DNA from: Paenibacillus amylolyticus
GTDB taxonomy: Bacteria; Bacillota; Bacilli; Paenibacillales; Paenibacillaceae
Reading direction: 5' to 3'
DNA: 64,000 nt
NCBI RefSeq assembly: GCF_001570725.1
Contig: NZ_BCNV01000001.1
Span: 868,001-932,000 of the forward strand
The notes below the pieces were generated by a model. The model was not told where the DNA came from. It was given only the letters and a program-made list of their open reading frames with translations, and did no database searches. Both the position numbers and the translations under genes were made by a program. This document shows positions 18,796 through 27,367 of the stretch, one piece after another (positions within the stretch are counted from its first letter, which is position 1; each line of letters starts with the position of its first letter).

Positions 18796-18832
18796 AAAGG
18801 CCGTTTCCGTGCAATCAGGAACGGTCTTTTGT
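18796..18832 (+). terminator. Terminator after the LysR gene
   Basis: AAAGGCCGTTTCC pairs with GGAACGGTCTTTT, with wobble positions, and is followed by GTTGTTCTTT. Confidence 0.75.
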
Positions 18833-18938
18833 TGTTCTTTGACCCGTATTCAAGTATAGGGTGGTGCGTTGTCATCCCTTATAATAGAATGATGATAGGC
18901 GATGAATTAGCAGCCAGAGAACGAAGGGAGCACGGTTA

Positions 18939-19676
18939 GTGAGAGTTCTGTATCGAAATAAAAGTGAACAGCATGAGCTGACGGTATATGATACAAAAAG
19001 GCTTTATGGAGAGAAGGGACGGTTTCGTGTATTAGAATTCTCCAACGCAGCTGTGCAGGGCGCAATGGATCTGGATGAGCCTGCCCGGATGGTGCTGGAG
19101 TATCCCAGAGCGATGGTGCATCTAATGGAGCGGAATGATCCTGAATTTGATACCGTATTTGTGGTGGGACATGGTATTGGCACATTGCCAACCTACTTGT
19201 CTGATCGTCAGGTCAAGGTGGCTGAGCTGGACGCAGAAGTCGCAGAGTTGAGCCAAACCTTTTTTGGATATGAGGGAAGCCCTGTGCTCATTGGGGATGG
19301 TCGTGAATTATTAGGACAGGAACCTGCTGGGACATATGATTATATTATTATTGATGCCTTTACGGCAACGGGTACACCTGAGCAGTTTATATCCAGTGAT
19401 TTTTTTGCGATGGTCAAGGACAAGCTGGACTCGGATGGATCTGTGATTCTTAATGTGTTCGGGCGTGCGGGCAACGATCGGCTTGTCAATGCGATCTATA
19501 CGACACTTCAGGGACAGTTTGCCTATACACGTGCATTCGCATTACCCGCTGAAACAGCGGACGAAGTCCAAAACCGTATTCTGATAGGCAGTCATCACCC
19601 GATCGAGTTTCAGGCTCGTCACATGGCAGGGTTTGTTGAACAGGAGCCGGAAGAAGGATATATCATTGTTGATTAA
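18939..19676 (+). CDS. Spermidine synthase-like protein
   Basis: This 245-residue protein has a spermidine/spermine synthase-type Rossmann domain. VFVVGHGIGTLPTYL replaces the usual GGGDG motif I. An acidic ribose-binding strand (VAELDAEVAEL), GDGRELL and DYIIIDAF follow. Because the GGGDGG loop is changed, genuine aminopropyl transfer is doubtful; related proteins are SAM-binding methyltransferase-like enzymes of unknown function. GTG 18939 follows AAGGGAG. It stands alone. Confidence 0.75.
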   Translation: MRVLYRNKSEQHELTVYDTKRLYGEKGRFRVLEFSNAAVQGAMDLDEPARMVLEYPRAMVHLMERNDPEFDTVFVVGHGIGTLPTYLSDRQVKVAELDAEVAELSQTFFGYEGSPVLIGDGRELLGQEPAGTYDYIIIDAFTATGTPEQFISSDFFAMVKDKLDSDGSVILNVFGRAGNDRLVNAIYTTLQGQFAYTRAFALPAETADEVQNRILIGSHHPIEFQARHMAGFVEQEPEEGYIIVD

Positions 19677-19744
19677 GGTTGAGTCTGAATAGTATTCTGC
19701 CAGGAAAAGTAAAATGTCATTAAATCGTCAATCTTACGATGTAA

Positions 19745-19783
19745 TTGTTAAGACTTCACAAACTCTTTATTTGATCTTAACAA
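19745..19783. promoter_or_regulatory. Inverted repeat upstream of the diguanylate cyclase
   Basis: TTGTTAAGA at 19745-19753 and TCTTAACAA at 19775-19783 form a perfect 9-bp inverted repeat with centres 30 bp apart, about three helical turns. It lies 59 bp before the start codon and is a candidate operator. Confidence 0.5.
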
Positions 19784-19841
19784 CTTTCGTATAAGATAGA
19801 GGGAATATGCCTTTTCATGAAAATCCGGGGGAAGTTATAAC

Positions 19842-21458
19842 ATGATCGCAGAGAACAGAACATCCAGATTACGAAGAAAAATAAAAAATATCAAGAAGAT
19901 CAGCCTTACGGCTTTGCTCGGCGGGTTGGTCACCATTTCAGTTTTAATGACATTGACTATCATGGTCATCTCATCTTATACATCTCAGAAACAATCGCTT
20001 ATTGATAACACCTTGTCGTTGAATTATGCGAGCGCAGTGCAAATGAGCCAAACGCTGGATTCGCTTTTTTATTCCATGCAGGATAGCTTGAAATATGCAG
20101 CCAAGTATTTCACGGAGATGGACTACTCTGATACGGATCAGTTGAATTCCACCTTGGACTTGATCCGCAATAGCAGTAACTTCTTCAACTCTGTAGCTCT
20201 GGTGGATGAAACGGGAGTAGTCAGGTCCATATCACCCTATTCACAGGCCAGCGTAGGTCAGCATGTTAGTTCCGATGCAGCAAAAGCGGCGATTAAAGCG
20301 AGGGCTTCGTATATCTCCGAAGCATACCAGACGCCAAGAACGAAGCGCCGAATTGTATTTGTCAGTGAACCGATCTTCGATTCATCGGGAACGTATCAAG
20401 GGACGATCGGTGGAAATATTTTTTTGCAAGAAGATAATATTTTGAGTCTCTCCTTTGGGAGTCAGCTCAAGACAAGCAATGGTTCCTACTTTTTTATTGT
20501 AGATAAGAAGGGTACCTTGTTATTTCATCCGAACACGAATCGAATTGGTGAAAATGTCAGTAAGAATGAAGTAGTGCAGAAGCTGCTCCAAGACGAGACG
20601 GGGAAAGAACAATACAAGAACCTGGCAGGTGTGGATTCACTTGCGGGTTATTACAAAGTCCCATCAACAGACTGGGGCGTCGTGATCGTGTCTCCTACCC
20701 AAACGGTGTACGATCAGTTAAATCATCATATCCGTATGTTGTTGTTATACACTTCAGTGCCTTTCCTGATTCTGACGCTTATTGTAGTGCGGGTTGCACG
20801 CAAGCTGGCCAGTCCTTTTGCTATGCTGGCGGATTTGGTGAATCAGGTTGATAAGGGACAAGTGGAGCTGCCTGTGATGAAGCCTCACTGGAACAGAGAG
20901 GCAGATCTTCTCACACGAACAGTGGTTGGCGCAATGGCGAACTTTAGGAAGCAGACGAACCAGCTGGCCTATGACGCCAGAACAGATGTCTTAACTGGCA
21001 TGAACAATCGCAGAACTTTCGAAGAGGTCATCCAGGATTGGATTCAGAACGAAGTTCCATTCTCCATTATTGTTCTGGATATTGACCGCTTCAAATCCAT
21101 TAATGATACATTCGGGCATCATGCAGGGGATGAAGTGCTGAAACACATTGCCAATATCATTCAATTGTCTGTCCGACCAGAAGATGTCTGCGCCCGGTTC
21201 GGTGGAGAGGAATTCGTAGTCTTGTTAAGGAATTCCGAGTCTAACGTGGCATTTGAGATTGCTGAACGTATCCGAATAACGGTTGAGGAAAGTATTTTGC
21301 CTATTGATCGTTCCGTCACGATCTCGGCTGGGATTGCTGAATATCCGAAGCACTCCACAGCAGCGACAGAATTATTTCACTTGGCAGATAATGCGTTGTA
21401 TCAAGCGAAGGAAGAGGGGCGTAACCGTACAGTTACGATCCAGACGGTTATCAAATAA
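19842..21458 (+). CDS. Membrane diguanylate cyclase with extracellular dCache sensor
   Basis: This 538-residue protein has a first membrane helix at about 21-45, an extracellular dCache-type sensor at about 50-295, and a second membrane helix at about 296-320. A HAMP-like segment and a GGDEF domain from about 375 complete it. The active-site loop is intact (GGEEF, 454-458) and so is the allosteric I-site (RPED, 445-448). It should therefore make cyclic di-GMP from GTP under product inhibition. It senses an unknown extracellular ligand. No EAL domain is attached. GGGGGAAG lies about ten bases before the ATG. It is monocistronic, with a terminator following. Confidence 0.92.
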   Translation: MIAENRTSRLRRKIKNIKKISLTALLGGLVTISVLMTLTIMVISSYTSQKQSLIDNTLSLNYASAVQMSQTLDSLFYSMQDSLKYAAKYFTEMDYSDTDQLNSTLDLIRNSSNFFNSVALVDETGVVRSISPYSQASVGQHVSSDAAKAAIKARASYISEAYQTPRTKRRIVFVSEPIFDSSGTYQGTIGGNIFLQEDNILSLSFGSQLKTSNGSYFFIVDKKGTLLFHPNTNRIGENVSKNEVVQKLLQDETGKEQYKNLAGVDSLAGYYKVPSTDWGVVIVSPTQTVYDQLNHHIRMLLLYTSVPFLILTLIVVRVARKLASPFAMLADLVNQVDKGQVELPVMKPHWNREADLLTRTVVGAMANFRKQTNQLAYDARTDVLTGMNNRRTFEEVIQDWIQNEVPFSIIVLDIDRFKSINDTFGHHAGDEVLKHIANIIQLSVRPEDVCARFGGEEFVVLLRNSESNVAFEIAERIRITVEESILPIDRSVTISAGIAEYPKHSTAATELFHLADNALYQAKEEGRNRTVTIQTVIK

Positions 21459-21460
21459 GC

Positions 21461-21500
21461 AAAGAAGCTGATCCCTAGGAAGAAGGGACAGCTTCTTTTG
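21461..21500. terminator. Terminator between convergent genes
   Basis: AAAGAAGCTG and CAGCTTCTTT close a hairpin with an inner TCCCT/AGGGA stem. A T-rich tail follows on the plus strand. Confidence 0.85.
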
Positions 21501-21504
21501 TCTT

Positions 21505-21867
21505 TTATACCTCTTGTGAGGATCTGGCCAGAACCTCATTGGTATACGTTTCTCCCCAATCTCGCATGCTGAAGATGATCGGCCGTAACGTTTCGCCAAA
21601 TGGTGTGAGGGAATACTCCACTTTAGGTGGAATCTGGGGGTATATTTCACGATGAACAATTCCGCTGCCCTCCAACTCTCGAAGCTGCAGGGTGAGCATA
21701 CGCTGGGTGATGTCAGGAAACAATTTGCGGATCTCGTTAAATCGCAATGGACCGGAGAATAAGTGATACAAAATGGCGCCTTTCCATTTGCCTCCGATCA
21801 CACTAAGTGTAACTTCCACGGAACAGCCGTATGGCGCGGGACATGCCTTGGTTGCGTCCTTTTTCAT
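21505..21867 (-). CDS. HxlR-family transcriptional regulator
   Basis: This 120-residue winged-helix protein begins with the family signature [26 protein letters not shown]. It continues with [28 protein letters not shown]. Conserved Cys9 and Cys15 at the N-terminus resemble the redox or quinone sensing position of YodB/HypR relatives. It follows the DoxX gene in the same orientation but is separated from it by a terminator-like hairpin and a 211-nt gap. GGAGGTG precedes the ATG. Confidence 0.88.
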   Translation of the reverse strand: MKKDATKACPAPYGCSVEVTLSVIGGKWKGAILYHLFSGPLRFNEIRKLFPDITQRMLTLQLRELEGSGIVHREIYPQIPPKVEYSLTPFGETLRPIIFSMRDWGETYTNEVLARSSQEV

Positions 21868-22016
21868 TTTAAGTGCACCTCCATTATACGGTAAATGTCT
21901 ATGGTATCCATTTGGGTGGTTATATCACATGAAGTCCGTATAGTTCATGAAAGAGCATATCACTTATTATTCAGATTAGTAACCCTAATCCTAGCGCAGC
22001 CAGATGTGAGTATGTC

Positions 22017-22053
22017 AAAAAAAAGAGCCCCGGTTTCGTCTTGCGAAACATCG
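22017..22053 (-). terminator. Probable terminator of the DoxX gene
   Basis: On the minus strand GTTTCG and CGAAAC close a short hairpin flanked by GC-rich bases, and a seven-T run follows. Confidence 0.6.
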
Positions 22054-22078
22054 AGGTCCGTAGTGATAAAACGATATA

Positions 22079-22474
22079 TTATAGCAGGGCATCGAGTGAA
22101 TAAGCCCCGGCACCAGCAAGGGAAACACCAAGTAACGATCCAAGCATCACAAGATTATATTCAAATCCTCCGTTCAGATTCCATAGTCCTTTGTCTGCGT
22201 GCACTTTGACTATGGCTACAATCATCGGAATCATGAGCAGAACGACACCAATGATCATCCATAGACCAGCTCCAAACAGGAATCCACCGATCAATTCAGC
22301 AAGTCCGGCACACACGGCCATGGTCCTTGCAGGCTGCAGACCAATCGCCCCGAAGAATTCAGCTGTCCCTTGTACACCCTCGCCACCAAACCAGCCAAAC
22401 AATTTCTTACATGCATGTCCGATCATAATGAAACCAATTACGAGACGAATAATGAGTAAGCCTGTGTCCAACAT
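22079..22474 (-). CDS. DoxX-family membrane protein
   Basis: This 131-residue protein has four predicted membrane segments. The DoxX-family pattern is LLIIRLVIGFIMIGHACKKLFGWFGG at the start, then the AELIGGFLFGAGL segment. In Bacillus several DoxX proteins (such as CatD/YfiD) are linked to thiol or quinone stress and controlled by YodB/HxlR-type regulators. The nearby HxlR gene fits that link, but it is inference. GAGGAAAT precedes the ATG. Confidence 0.85.
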   Translation of the reverse strand: MLDTGLLIIRLVIGFIMIGHACKKLFGWFGGEGVQGTAEFFGAIGLQPARTMAVCAGLAELIGGFLFGAGLWMIIGVVLLMIPMIVAIVKVHADKGLWNLNGGFEYNLVMLGSLLGVSLAGAGAYSLDALL

Positions 22475-22523
22475 ATGATTATTTCCTCTTCTCTGGATGT
22501 ATAAAATGGCGAACGTATATACG

Positions 22524-23516
22524 TCACTTCAGTGACGATAGAATAGCGTCGCATAGCGCCATCGTCCCAATATTATCCTTGGCGCTGGAATGGGGGATAG
22601 ACTGATTCTGGCAACATTCGATGAAATGAGCCATCTCGCCGACGAACCCACGCAGATAAAGGTCTCGATAAGCTCCAGACATGGGGGAGCCAGAAGGGGT
22701 ATATACAGTATCTTGCTCCTCAAGAGATTTCCAGGGCAGGTTATCCGAGCTGCGGGATTGATGAACAGTAAGTGTGTTAATCTCTTCGGCTGACGCAAAT
22801 CCGTTATCGAAGGTGACGAGTACACTTTCGCTCTCCCGTGACCATGCACTCATGCCTGTGAAATACGCACTGCCCACAATGTTATTCTCAAATACAAGGG
22901 AAATACTCTGGTTAATATGCTCCCCATCCTTCACGGTTGTGCCTGTAACCCGCACGGCTTCTCCAAACAGGAACCGCATCAGATCAACCATATGAATGGC
23001 AGCGAGCTTCATGAACTGCTCCTCATCCTTGCAAAATGGAGTACTGTCCACAGCGAATTTCATCTGAAATGAACGAACCTTACCTAGTGAACCACCATCA
23101 ATGAGTTCCTTGAGCTTCATATATACCGGAGCATAACGTTTCATAAAACCGACCATGACGACGACGCCAGCCTGCTCGGCAGCTTCTGCTACAGTGGCGG
23201 CTTCCGCTGCGTTCCATCCGAGCGGCTTATCCACGTATACATTTTTGCCAGCCCGAATACATTCAAGGACAAGAGCGGTCTGGTCTACAGGCTGGGCAAC
23301 CACAACAACTCCGTCACAAGGTTCCTGTTGTAACATAAGTTGAGCGTTGTCATACGCTTTTCCGTTGCTCCCAAATCGCAGCAGAGCTGCTTCAGAACGT
23401 TCGGTACTGCGTGTGGCAATGGCCTGAATCTGCGCTCCGGCTTCAACAACAGAAGGATATATATTCGTCGATGCATGAAACCCGGCACCGATAAAGCAAA
23501 GATTGGCTGTTTTCAA
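22524..23516 (-). CDS. Gfo/Idh/MocA-family oxidoreductase
   Basis: This 330-residue protein has an N-terminal NAD(P) Rossmann motif, LCFIGAGFHAS. The family catalytic EKP-type motif appears as YVDKPLG near residues 94-100, with Asp replacing Glu. A C-terminal mixed domain with AAIHMVDLMRFLFG (the conserved His/Asp region) follows. Such enzymes oxidise or epimerise sugars and inositols; the substrate is unknown. The start is TTG at 23516 with AAAGGAG nine bases upstream. Confidence 0.85.
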   Translation of the reverse strand: MKTANLCFIGAGFHASTNIYPSVVEAGAQIQAIATRSTERSEAALLRFGSNGKAYDNAQLMLQQEPCDGVVVVAQPVDQTALVLECIRAGKNVYVDKPLGWNAAEAATVAEAAEQAGVVVMVGFMKRYAPVYMKLKELIDGGSLGKVRSFQMKFAVDSTPFCKDEEQFMKLAAIHMVDLMRFLFGEAVRVTGTTVKDGEHINQSISLVFENNIVGSAYFTGMSAWSRESESVLVTFDNGFASAEEINTLTVHQSRSSDNLPWKSLEEQDTVYTPSGSPMSGAYRDLYLRGFVGEMAHFIECCQNQSIPHSSAKDNIGTMALCDAILSSLK

Positions 23517-23597
23517 AGTGGATCTCTCCTTTATTTTTTCATTCGTATGGATGGTTTTTGTTTAATGCTACGATAGGTTGTTTGAAGTTGAGAAAAA

Positions 23598-23611
23598 AGG
23601 ACATATGTCCT
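23598..23611. promoter_or_regulatory. 14-bp perfect palindrome
   Basis: AGGACATATGTCCT lies 82 bp upstream of the Gfo/Idh gene start (minus strand) and 25 bp upstream of the -35 box of the tRNA promoter. It is a candidate operator; no regulator family was recognised. Confidence 0.4.
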
Positions 23612-23635
23612 ATTCGTGAATGGATAAAAAAGAAG

Positions 23636-23664
23636 TTGCAATTTTATTTTGGAGCATGTATACT
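23636..23664 (+). promoter_or_regulatory. Promoter of tRNA-Leu
   Basis: TTGCAA (23636-23641) and TATACT (23659-23664) are separated by 17 bp. This is a good sigma-A promoter 72 bp upstream of the tRNA. Confidence 0.75.
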
Positions 23665-23736
23665 CTGAATTACGGTAAAACAAGGAATTGCTTCACCGGA
23701 ACGCTTTTCATCGAAGGATGAGGAGATACATATTAT

Positions 23737-23821
<85 letters not shown>

Positions 23822-23827
23822 TCTAAC

Positions 23828-23874
23828 AAAAAAAGGTTCGTGATTTGCTCTAGGGCAATTCACGAACCTTTTTT
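23828..23874. terminator. Bidirectional terminator after tRNA-Leu
   Basis: A very long stem begins AAAAAAAGGTTCGTGA and ends TCACGAACCTTTTTT. It serves the tRNA (+) and the small membrane gene (-). Confidence 0.93.
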
Positions 23875-23926
23875 ATTTTGTGGATCAGGATCATTAGTGT
23901 GAAGCCTATATTTTGCTATCGGCATT

Positions 23927-24118
23927 CTAGTGTTGAGTTCGGCGCTGGCGCATAATAACTGCCGTGATGATCCCGGCAATGGCTCCTGCAATACCGAATA
24001 GGGTAACACTGGCAACCACTTCAAACGACTGGAGACGAAACAAAAAAGCGATACCACTGCCAAAAGTGGTTCCAGCGAGAAATCCGAGCGAAATTCCTAA
24101 TTCTTTGGTTAATTTCAT
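23927..24118 (-). CDS. Small hydrophobic protein (63 aa)
   Basis: This 63-residue hypothetical protein has two predicted membrane helices (about 8-28 and 32-54) and a basic RQRRTQH tail. I chose the ATG at 24118 because TAGGTGA lies just upstream; a longer frame reaches 24157 without a ribosome binding site. No family was recognised. It could be a real short membrane protein, but only the frame, the ribosome binding site and the hydrophobic pattern support it. Confidence 0.55.
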   Translation of the reverse strand: MKLTKELGISLGFLAGTTFGSGIAFLFRLQSFEVVASVTLFGIAGAIAGIITAVIMRQRRTQH

Positions 24119-24277
24119 CGATTCACCTACTTGGAAATGTGAGATATGGATTTGCAAATATTGGGTACAAGCAGTAAAGTGTGATCAGGAAAATCATCAC
24201 ATTGTATTTCCTGTTCTCATTTTGTGGTTTTAATCAGGTAATTATGCATGATATCTCATATGGGAGGGTAAGAGCGG

Positions 24278-25426
24278 ATGAATATGAACGAACGAATTGC
24301 AGCGTGGAATGAGGAAGCACAGGAGTGCAACTGCGGTCATCAACATCGAGTAGTGGATATGCTGATCCATCTGGAAGCTGGGGCCATTCAGAGGTTACCA
24401 GGTTACTTGTCTGAGCGAGAATATGATCGGGTGACGGTTGTTTATGATCGACATACATTACGGGCCGCCGGGTCTGATGTCCTGAGCAGTATACGGGAAG
24501 CGGAAATTCATGTGGATGAGATCGCTCTGCCGGAGAATCGTACGGGTGATATCGTTGCGGATGAAGCGGCTATTGTACAGGTCATGTTGGGTGTGAATCC
24601 GGAAAGTCAGGCTGTGATCGCCGTGGGTTCAGGTACCATCCATGATTTGGTGCGATTTGTATGTTCCAAAATGAACAAGCCATTTCTGTCCATACCGACA
24701 GCGGCTTCAGTGGATGGGTTTACCTCTGCAGGTGCGCCTTTAATTGTAAGCGGAGTCAAACGGACCTTTCAGGCTGTTCCGCCTGAGGCCATCTTTGCTG
24801 ATATGAATATCCTGGAGCAAGCTCCCCAAGTCATGACGGCTGCCGGATTCGGAGACATGCTTGGCAAATATACTTCCCTTGCAGACTGGATTGTTTCTCG
24901 TGATCTGGGTGGGGAACCGTTCTGTCCGGTCGCTTATCGGATGACAGAAGAAGCACTGAACAGCTGTATAGACCATGTGCAAGCGATTGCTGAAGGACGA
25001 GCTGAGGGAGTAGCTGTATTAATGGATGCGCTGATCGTTTCCGGCATTTCCATGCTGATCATTGACCATTCCCGTCCGGCATCCGGAGGTGAGCACCATC
25101 TGTCCCACATCTTGGAGATGGATCTGATGCAAGCGGGTGACAGACCGGTTCTGCATGGTGCCAAAGTTGGCGTAGCTTGTGCATTACTTACTGTAAAATA
25201 TAAAGAACTTGCACAGACATCGGGCGAGCCTGTGTTTGGAATATATGACCATTTGCCGGAGGCTGCTCAGCTTATCGAATGGTTGGAACAAGTAGGCGGA
25301 CCTGTGACTATTGAACAATTGGGTGTAACCCCGGAGATGGTGGAGCATGCGTTCACAACAGCGCATACGCTTCGCCCTCGATATACCGGATTGAAATATA
25401 TTAATGAAGTATTGAACACGAGGTAA
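24278..25426 (+). CDS. egsA: sn-glycerol-1-phosphate dehydrogenase (AraM/EgsA)
   Basis: This 382-residue member of the iron/nickel-dependent dehydroquinate-synthase-like superfamily reduces dihydroxyacetone phosphate to sn-glycerol 1-phosphate. The motifs AVGSGTIHDLVRF and PTAASVDGFTSAGAP bind nucleotide and substrate. Metal ligands are in GFGDMLGKYTSLADW, SGGEHHLSHILEM and LHGAKVG. In Bacillus this product feeds heptaprenylglyceryl phosphate synthesis by PcrB. GGAGGGT lies about nine bases before ATG 24278, with ATG 24284 as an alternative. It is monocistronic. Confidence 0.92.
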   Translation: MNMNERIAAWNEEAQECNCGHQHRVVDMLIHLEAGAIQRLPGYLSEREYDRVTVVYDRHTLRAAGSDVLSSIREAEIHVDEIALPENRTGDIVADEAAIVQVMLGVNPESQAVIAVGSGTIHDLVRFVCSKMNKPFLSIPTAASVDGFTSAGAPLIVSGVKRTFQAVPPEAIFADMNILEQAPQVMTAAGFGDMLGKYTSLADWIVSRDLGGEPFCPVAYRMTEEALNSCIDHVQAIAEGRAEGVAVLMDALIVSGISMLIIDHSRPASGGEHHLSHILEMDLMQAGDRPVLHGAKVGVACALLTVKYKELAQTSGEPVFGIYDHLPEAAQLIEWLEQVGGPVTIEQLGVTPEMVEHAFTTAHTLRPRYTGLKYINEVLNTR

Positions 25427-25598
25427 GGATGACTTTTCATGAAGAACGATCTTCTTGCGTTGTATAAGCTTGGCTTGTAGAGGGCTGTAATGGCTCTGGT
25501 TGGAAGCAGAAGGCAGAAAAGGGGAGATTATCTGACATTGCCGACAGAAGAGCTAGGAGAGTGCTTCAAGTTCGGGAGAGAAGGGATACCGTTTATTT

Positions 25599-25640
25599 AA
25601 AAAGGCTCTGGTCTCCTTAAGGGAGAGCAGAGCCTTTTGG
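25599..25640. terminator. Bidirectional terminator
   Basis: AAAAAGGCTCTG and CAGAGCCTTTT close a stem with an additional inner CTCC/GGAG pairing. It lies between egsA and the convergent double-HTH gene. Confidence 0.88.
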
Positions 25641-25652
25641 CTGTTCGCTTAT

Positions 25653-26249
25653 TTAGTTGTTGCGACGATCTTTCAAGATGACATCTGCGAACAAAATAGT
25701 TTTCGGGATGCGGAAAAATTGCTCCGCTTGTTCCTGAAACGCAGCAGAAGGCAGCGTTCCCTGATGCAGCCATTTGCGGAAAGTGCCGGGATGAACCCCG
25801 ATCCAGTGGCTGACATCTGTCACCGACAAATCATGGACCATACACAAGCCTGTCAAAATACGGTTACTAACCGGAGAACGGGTCACCGTACGCTTCATGA
25901 AGCGAGATGACTCGGGTTGACATATGACAGGGCTATTACGGACCACTTCTTCATTGAAGAGAATATGACGCGGGTAGCCGAGTAGTTGGCAAGTTTTGTC
26001 CAAATTGGTACTGCCGGGTATCCGTCCTTCGTACACCCACGCACTGACACTGCGTGAAGAGATGGAGAGGTCTTCAGCGAGCTGGGACAACTTGATATCA
26101 TTGGCCATCAGCACGGCAAGAAGAACACGATTGCGGATTTGACAGCGTGTCGGTTTACGGAATCGTTTAACACGGACGCCTTTTCCCAAGTATTTACGGT
26201 TGATCAGAGACCACGCCTGGATGGAATGTTGTTCTGGTTGATTAGGCAT
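25653..26249 (-). CDS. DNA-binding protein with two tandem HTH repeats
   Basis: This 198-residue protein is built from an internal duplication. Residues 39-102 and 128-191 align, sharing NR-hL-x(5)-D at the start, a W-x(3)-G-x(2)-P turn in the middle, and P(R/K)xILFxxV at the end. The first copy, LSQLAEDLSISSRSVSAWVYEGRIP, is a clear Cro/XRE-like HTH. The second, VTDVSHWIGVHPGTFRKWLHQGTLP, is its diverged partner. A basic N-terminus precedes them. It may bind a direct or inverted half-site pair as a monomer. No named family was recognised. GGAGGAAAT precedes the ATG. Confidence 0.7.
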   Translation of the reverse strand: MPNQPEQHSIQAWSLINRKYLGKGVRVKRFRKPTRCQIRNRVLLAVLMANDIKLSQLAEDLSISSRSVSAWVYEGRIPGSTNLDKTCQLLGYPRHILFNEEVVRNSPVICQPESSRFMKRTVTRSPVSNRILTGLCMVHDLSVTDVSHWIGVHPGTFRKWLHQGTLPSAAFQEQAEQFFRIPKTILFADVILKDRRNN

Positions 26250-26698
26250 ATTTCCTCCGATTTTTTTTAACCAAATACTACAATAAACAACGGGGTACTT
26301 TCAAGTGCCGCGTTTACCGGTTACAAATGCGTCAATGCGTCAATTCACGATAAAGAGGGAACTACGAACTAGACCATGCGCAATTCACATCCTAGTATAT
26401 TCCTAGATTACAATGTTTCACTAAAAATGAGGGAACAATTAGAACAGGATTAAAAATAATATAGTTCTAATTACTCATTGATAGGTCTAAAGAACTTTTA
26501 TCTAATTTTTGTTGATATGATGCGGTTTATTTCCCTGAATTCCCCAATAACATGTTGATTTTCGTTGCCCGGTTGCAAAGAGGATGTGCACAAATCTGAA
26601 ATGATAAATCCGCAAGTTCAGCATGACATGTGACCTGTCAAATCTCTTACTCTTACATATATTGTAGGGTACTCAAGTGTAAGGGAGAGGTGAGGAAC
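26250..26698. other. 449-bp intergenic region with short repeats
   Basis: I see no gene here. It holds a tandem ATGCGTCA duplication at about 26327-26343 and an 8-bp inverted repeat, ATTAGAAC at 26438-26445 with GTTCTAAT at 26464-26471. It must contain the promoter of the double-HTH gene (minus) and of the holin-like gene (plus). No RNA family was recognised. Confidence 0.5.
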
Positions 26699-27247
26699 GT
26701 GAATCTATCTGTGAATACCTTTGCTGCCATCTCGGGAGCATTTGTTACGTTTGCTTTTGGCGGGTGGGATCAACTGCTGAGCCTACTCGCGGTCGCGATG
26801 GCTGTGGATTATATCACAGGTTTGGCAGCTGCGGTTAGAACGGGGACCGGATTGAATAGTAACATTGGGTTCTGGGGGATTGCTCGAAAAGGGCTCATGC
26901 TTACCGTTGTTTTGCTTGCCCACCGAATTGACCTGCTTATGGGAACCGATATTATCAAAGGCGGAGCCATTTATTTCTATCTGGTGAATGAACTGATCTC
27001 GATCACCGAGAATTATGCCAAAATCGGACTTCCATTGCCAGGAAAGCTCAGACAGGCCATTGCCGTATTGAAGAAGCAGGAAGATCAGGAGTATCTGACA
27101 AATCGGGAATGGTCCAAACCGCAGCCAACCACGGACAGCACCAAGCCACAGTCTGAAACAGGACAAACTTCGCAGAATGAATCCACGAAACAGACGGAGG
27201 ATGGATCTCAAGAGAAATCCGAACCGAAAGGAAACGGTTCGGATTAG
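26699..27247 (+). CDS. Phage-type holin family protein (orphan)
   Basis: This 182-residue protein has the toxin-secretion/phage-lysis holin pattern. Membrane segments near 6-30, 35-50 and 62-80 are followed by GFWGIARKGLMLTVVLLAHRID and FYLVNELISITENYAKIGLPLPGKLRQAIAVL, typical of the Phage_holin_4 family. A hydrophilic, Ser/Thr/Gln/Glu-rich tail follows from about residue 125. I chose GTG 26699 because GGGAGAGG lies eight bases upstream and hydrophobic sequence begins there. No endolysin or phage gene is adjacent, so it is likely domesticated. The transcription terminator overlaps the 3' end of the coding sequence. Confidence 0.82.
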   Translation: MNLSVNTFAAISGAFVTFAFGGWDQLLSLLAVAMAVDYITGLAAAVRTGTGLNSNIGFWGIARKGLMLTVVLLAHRIDLLMGTDIIKGGAIYFYLVNELISITENYAKIGLPLPGKLRQAIAVLKKQEDQEYLTNREWSKPQPTTDSTKPQSETGQTSQNESTKQTEDGSQEKSEPKGNGSD

Positions 27248-27252
27248 TTTTT
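27216..27252 (+). terminator. Terminator overlapping the end of the holin gene
   Basis: AATCCGAACC at 27216-27225 pairs perfectly with GGTTCGGATT at 27236-27245, followed by AGTTTTT. The stem lies inside the last ten codons, so the coding sequence and the hairpin share bases. Confidence 0.85.
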
Positions 27253-27367
27253 CATCTCAAGAGAACGTTTCCAAGTATCCTTTCGTAATAGAGAACGTTA
27301 TGATATATTTTGGATACACGAAAATTCATTCAATTCTACTATTATACTAAACGAGGTGCTTGCTCAG

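Noticed and set aside
26699..27247. Prophage remnant around the holin-like gene
   Set aside because: There is no integrase, terminase, structural or endolysin gene and no att-like repeat nearby; neighbours are normal chromosomal genes.
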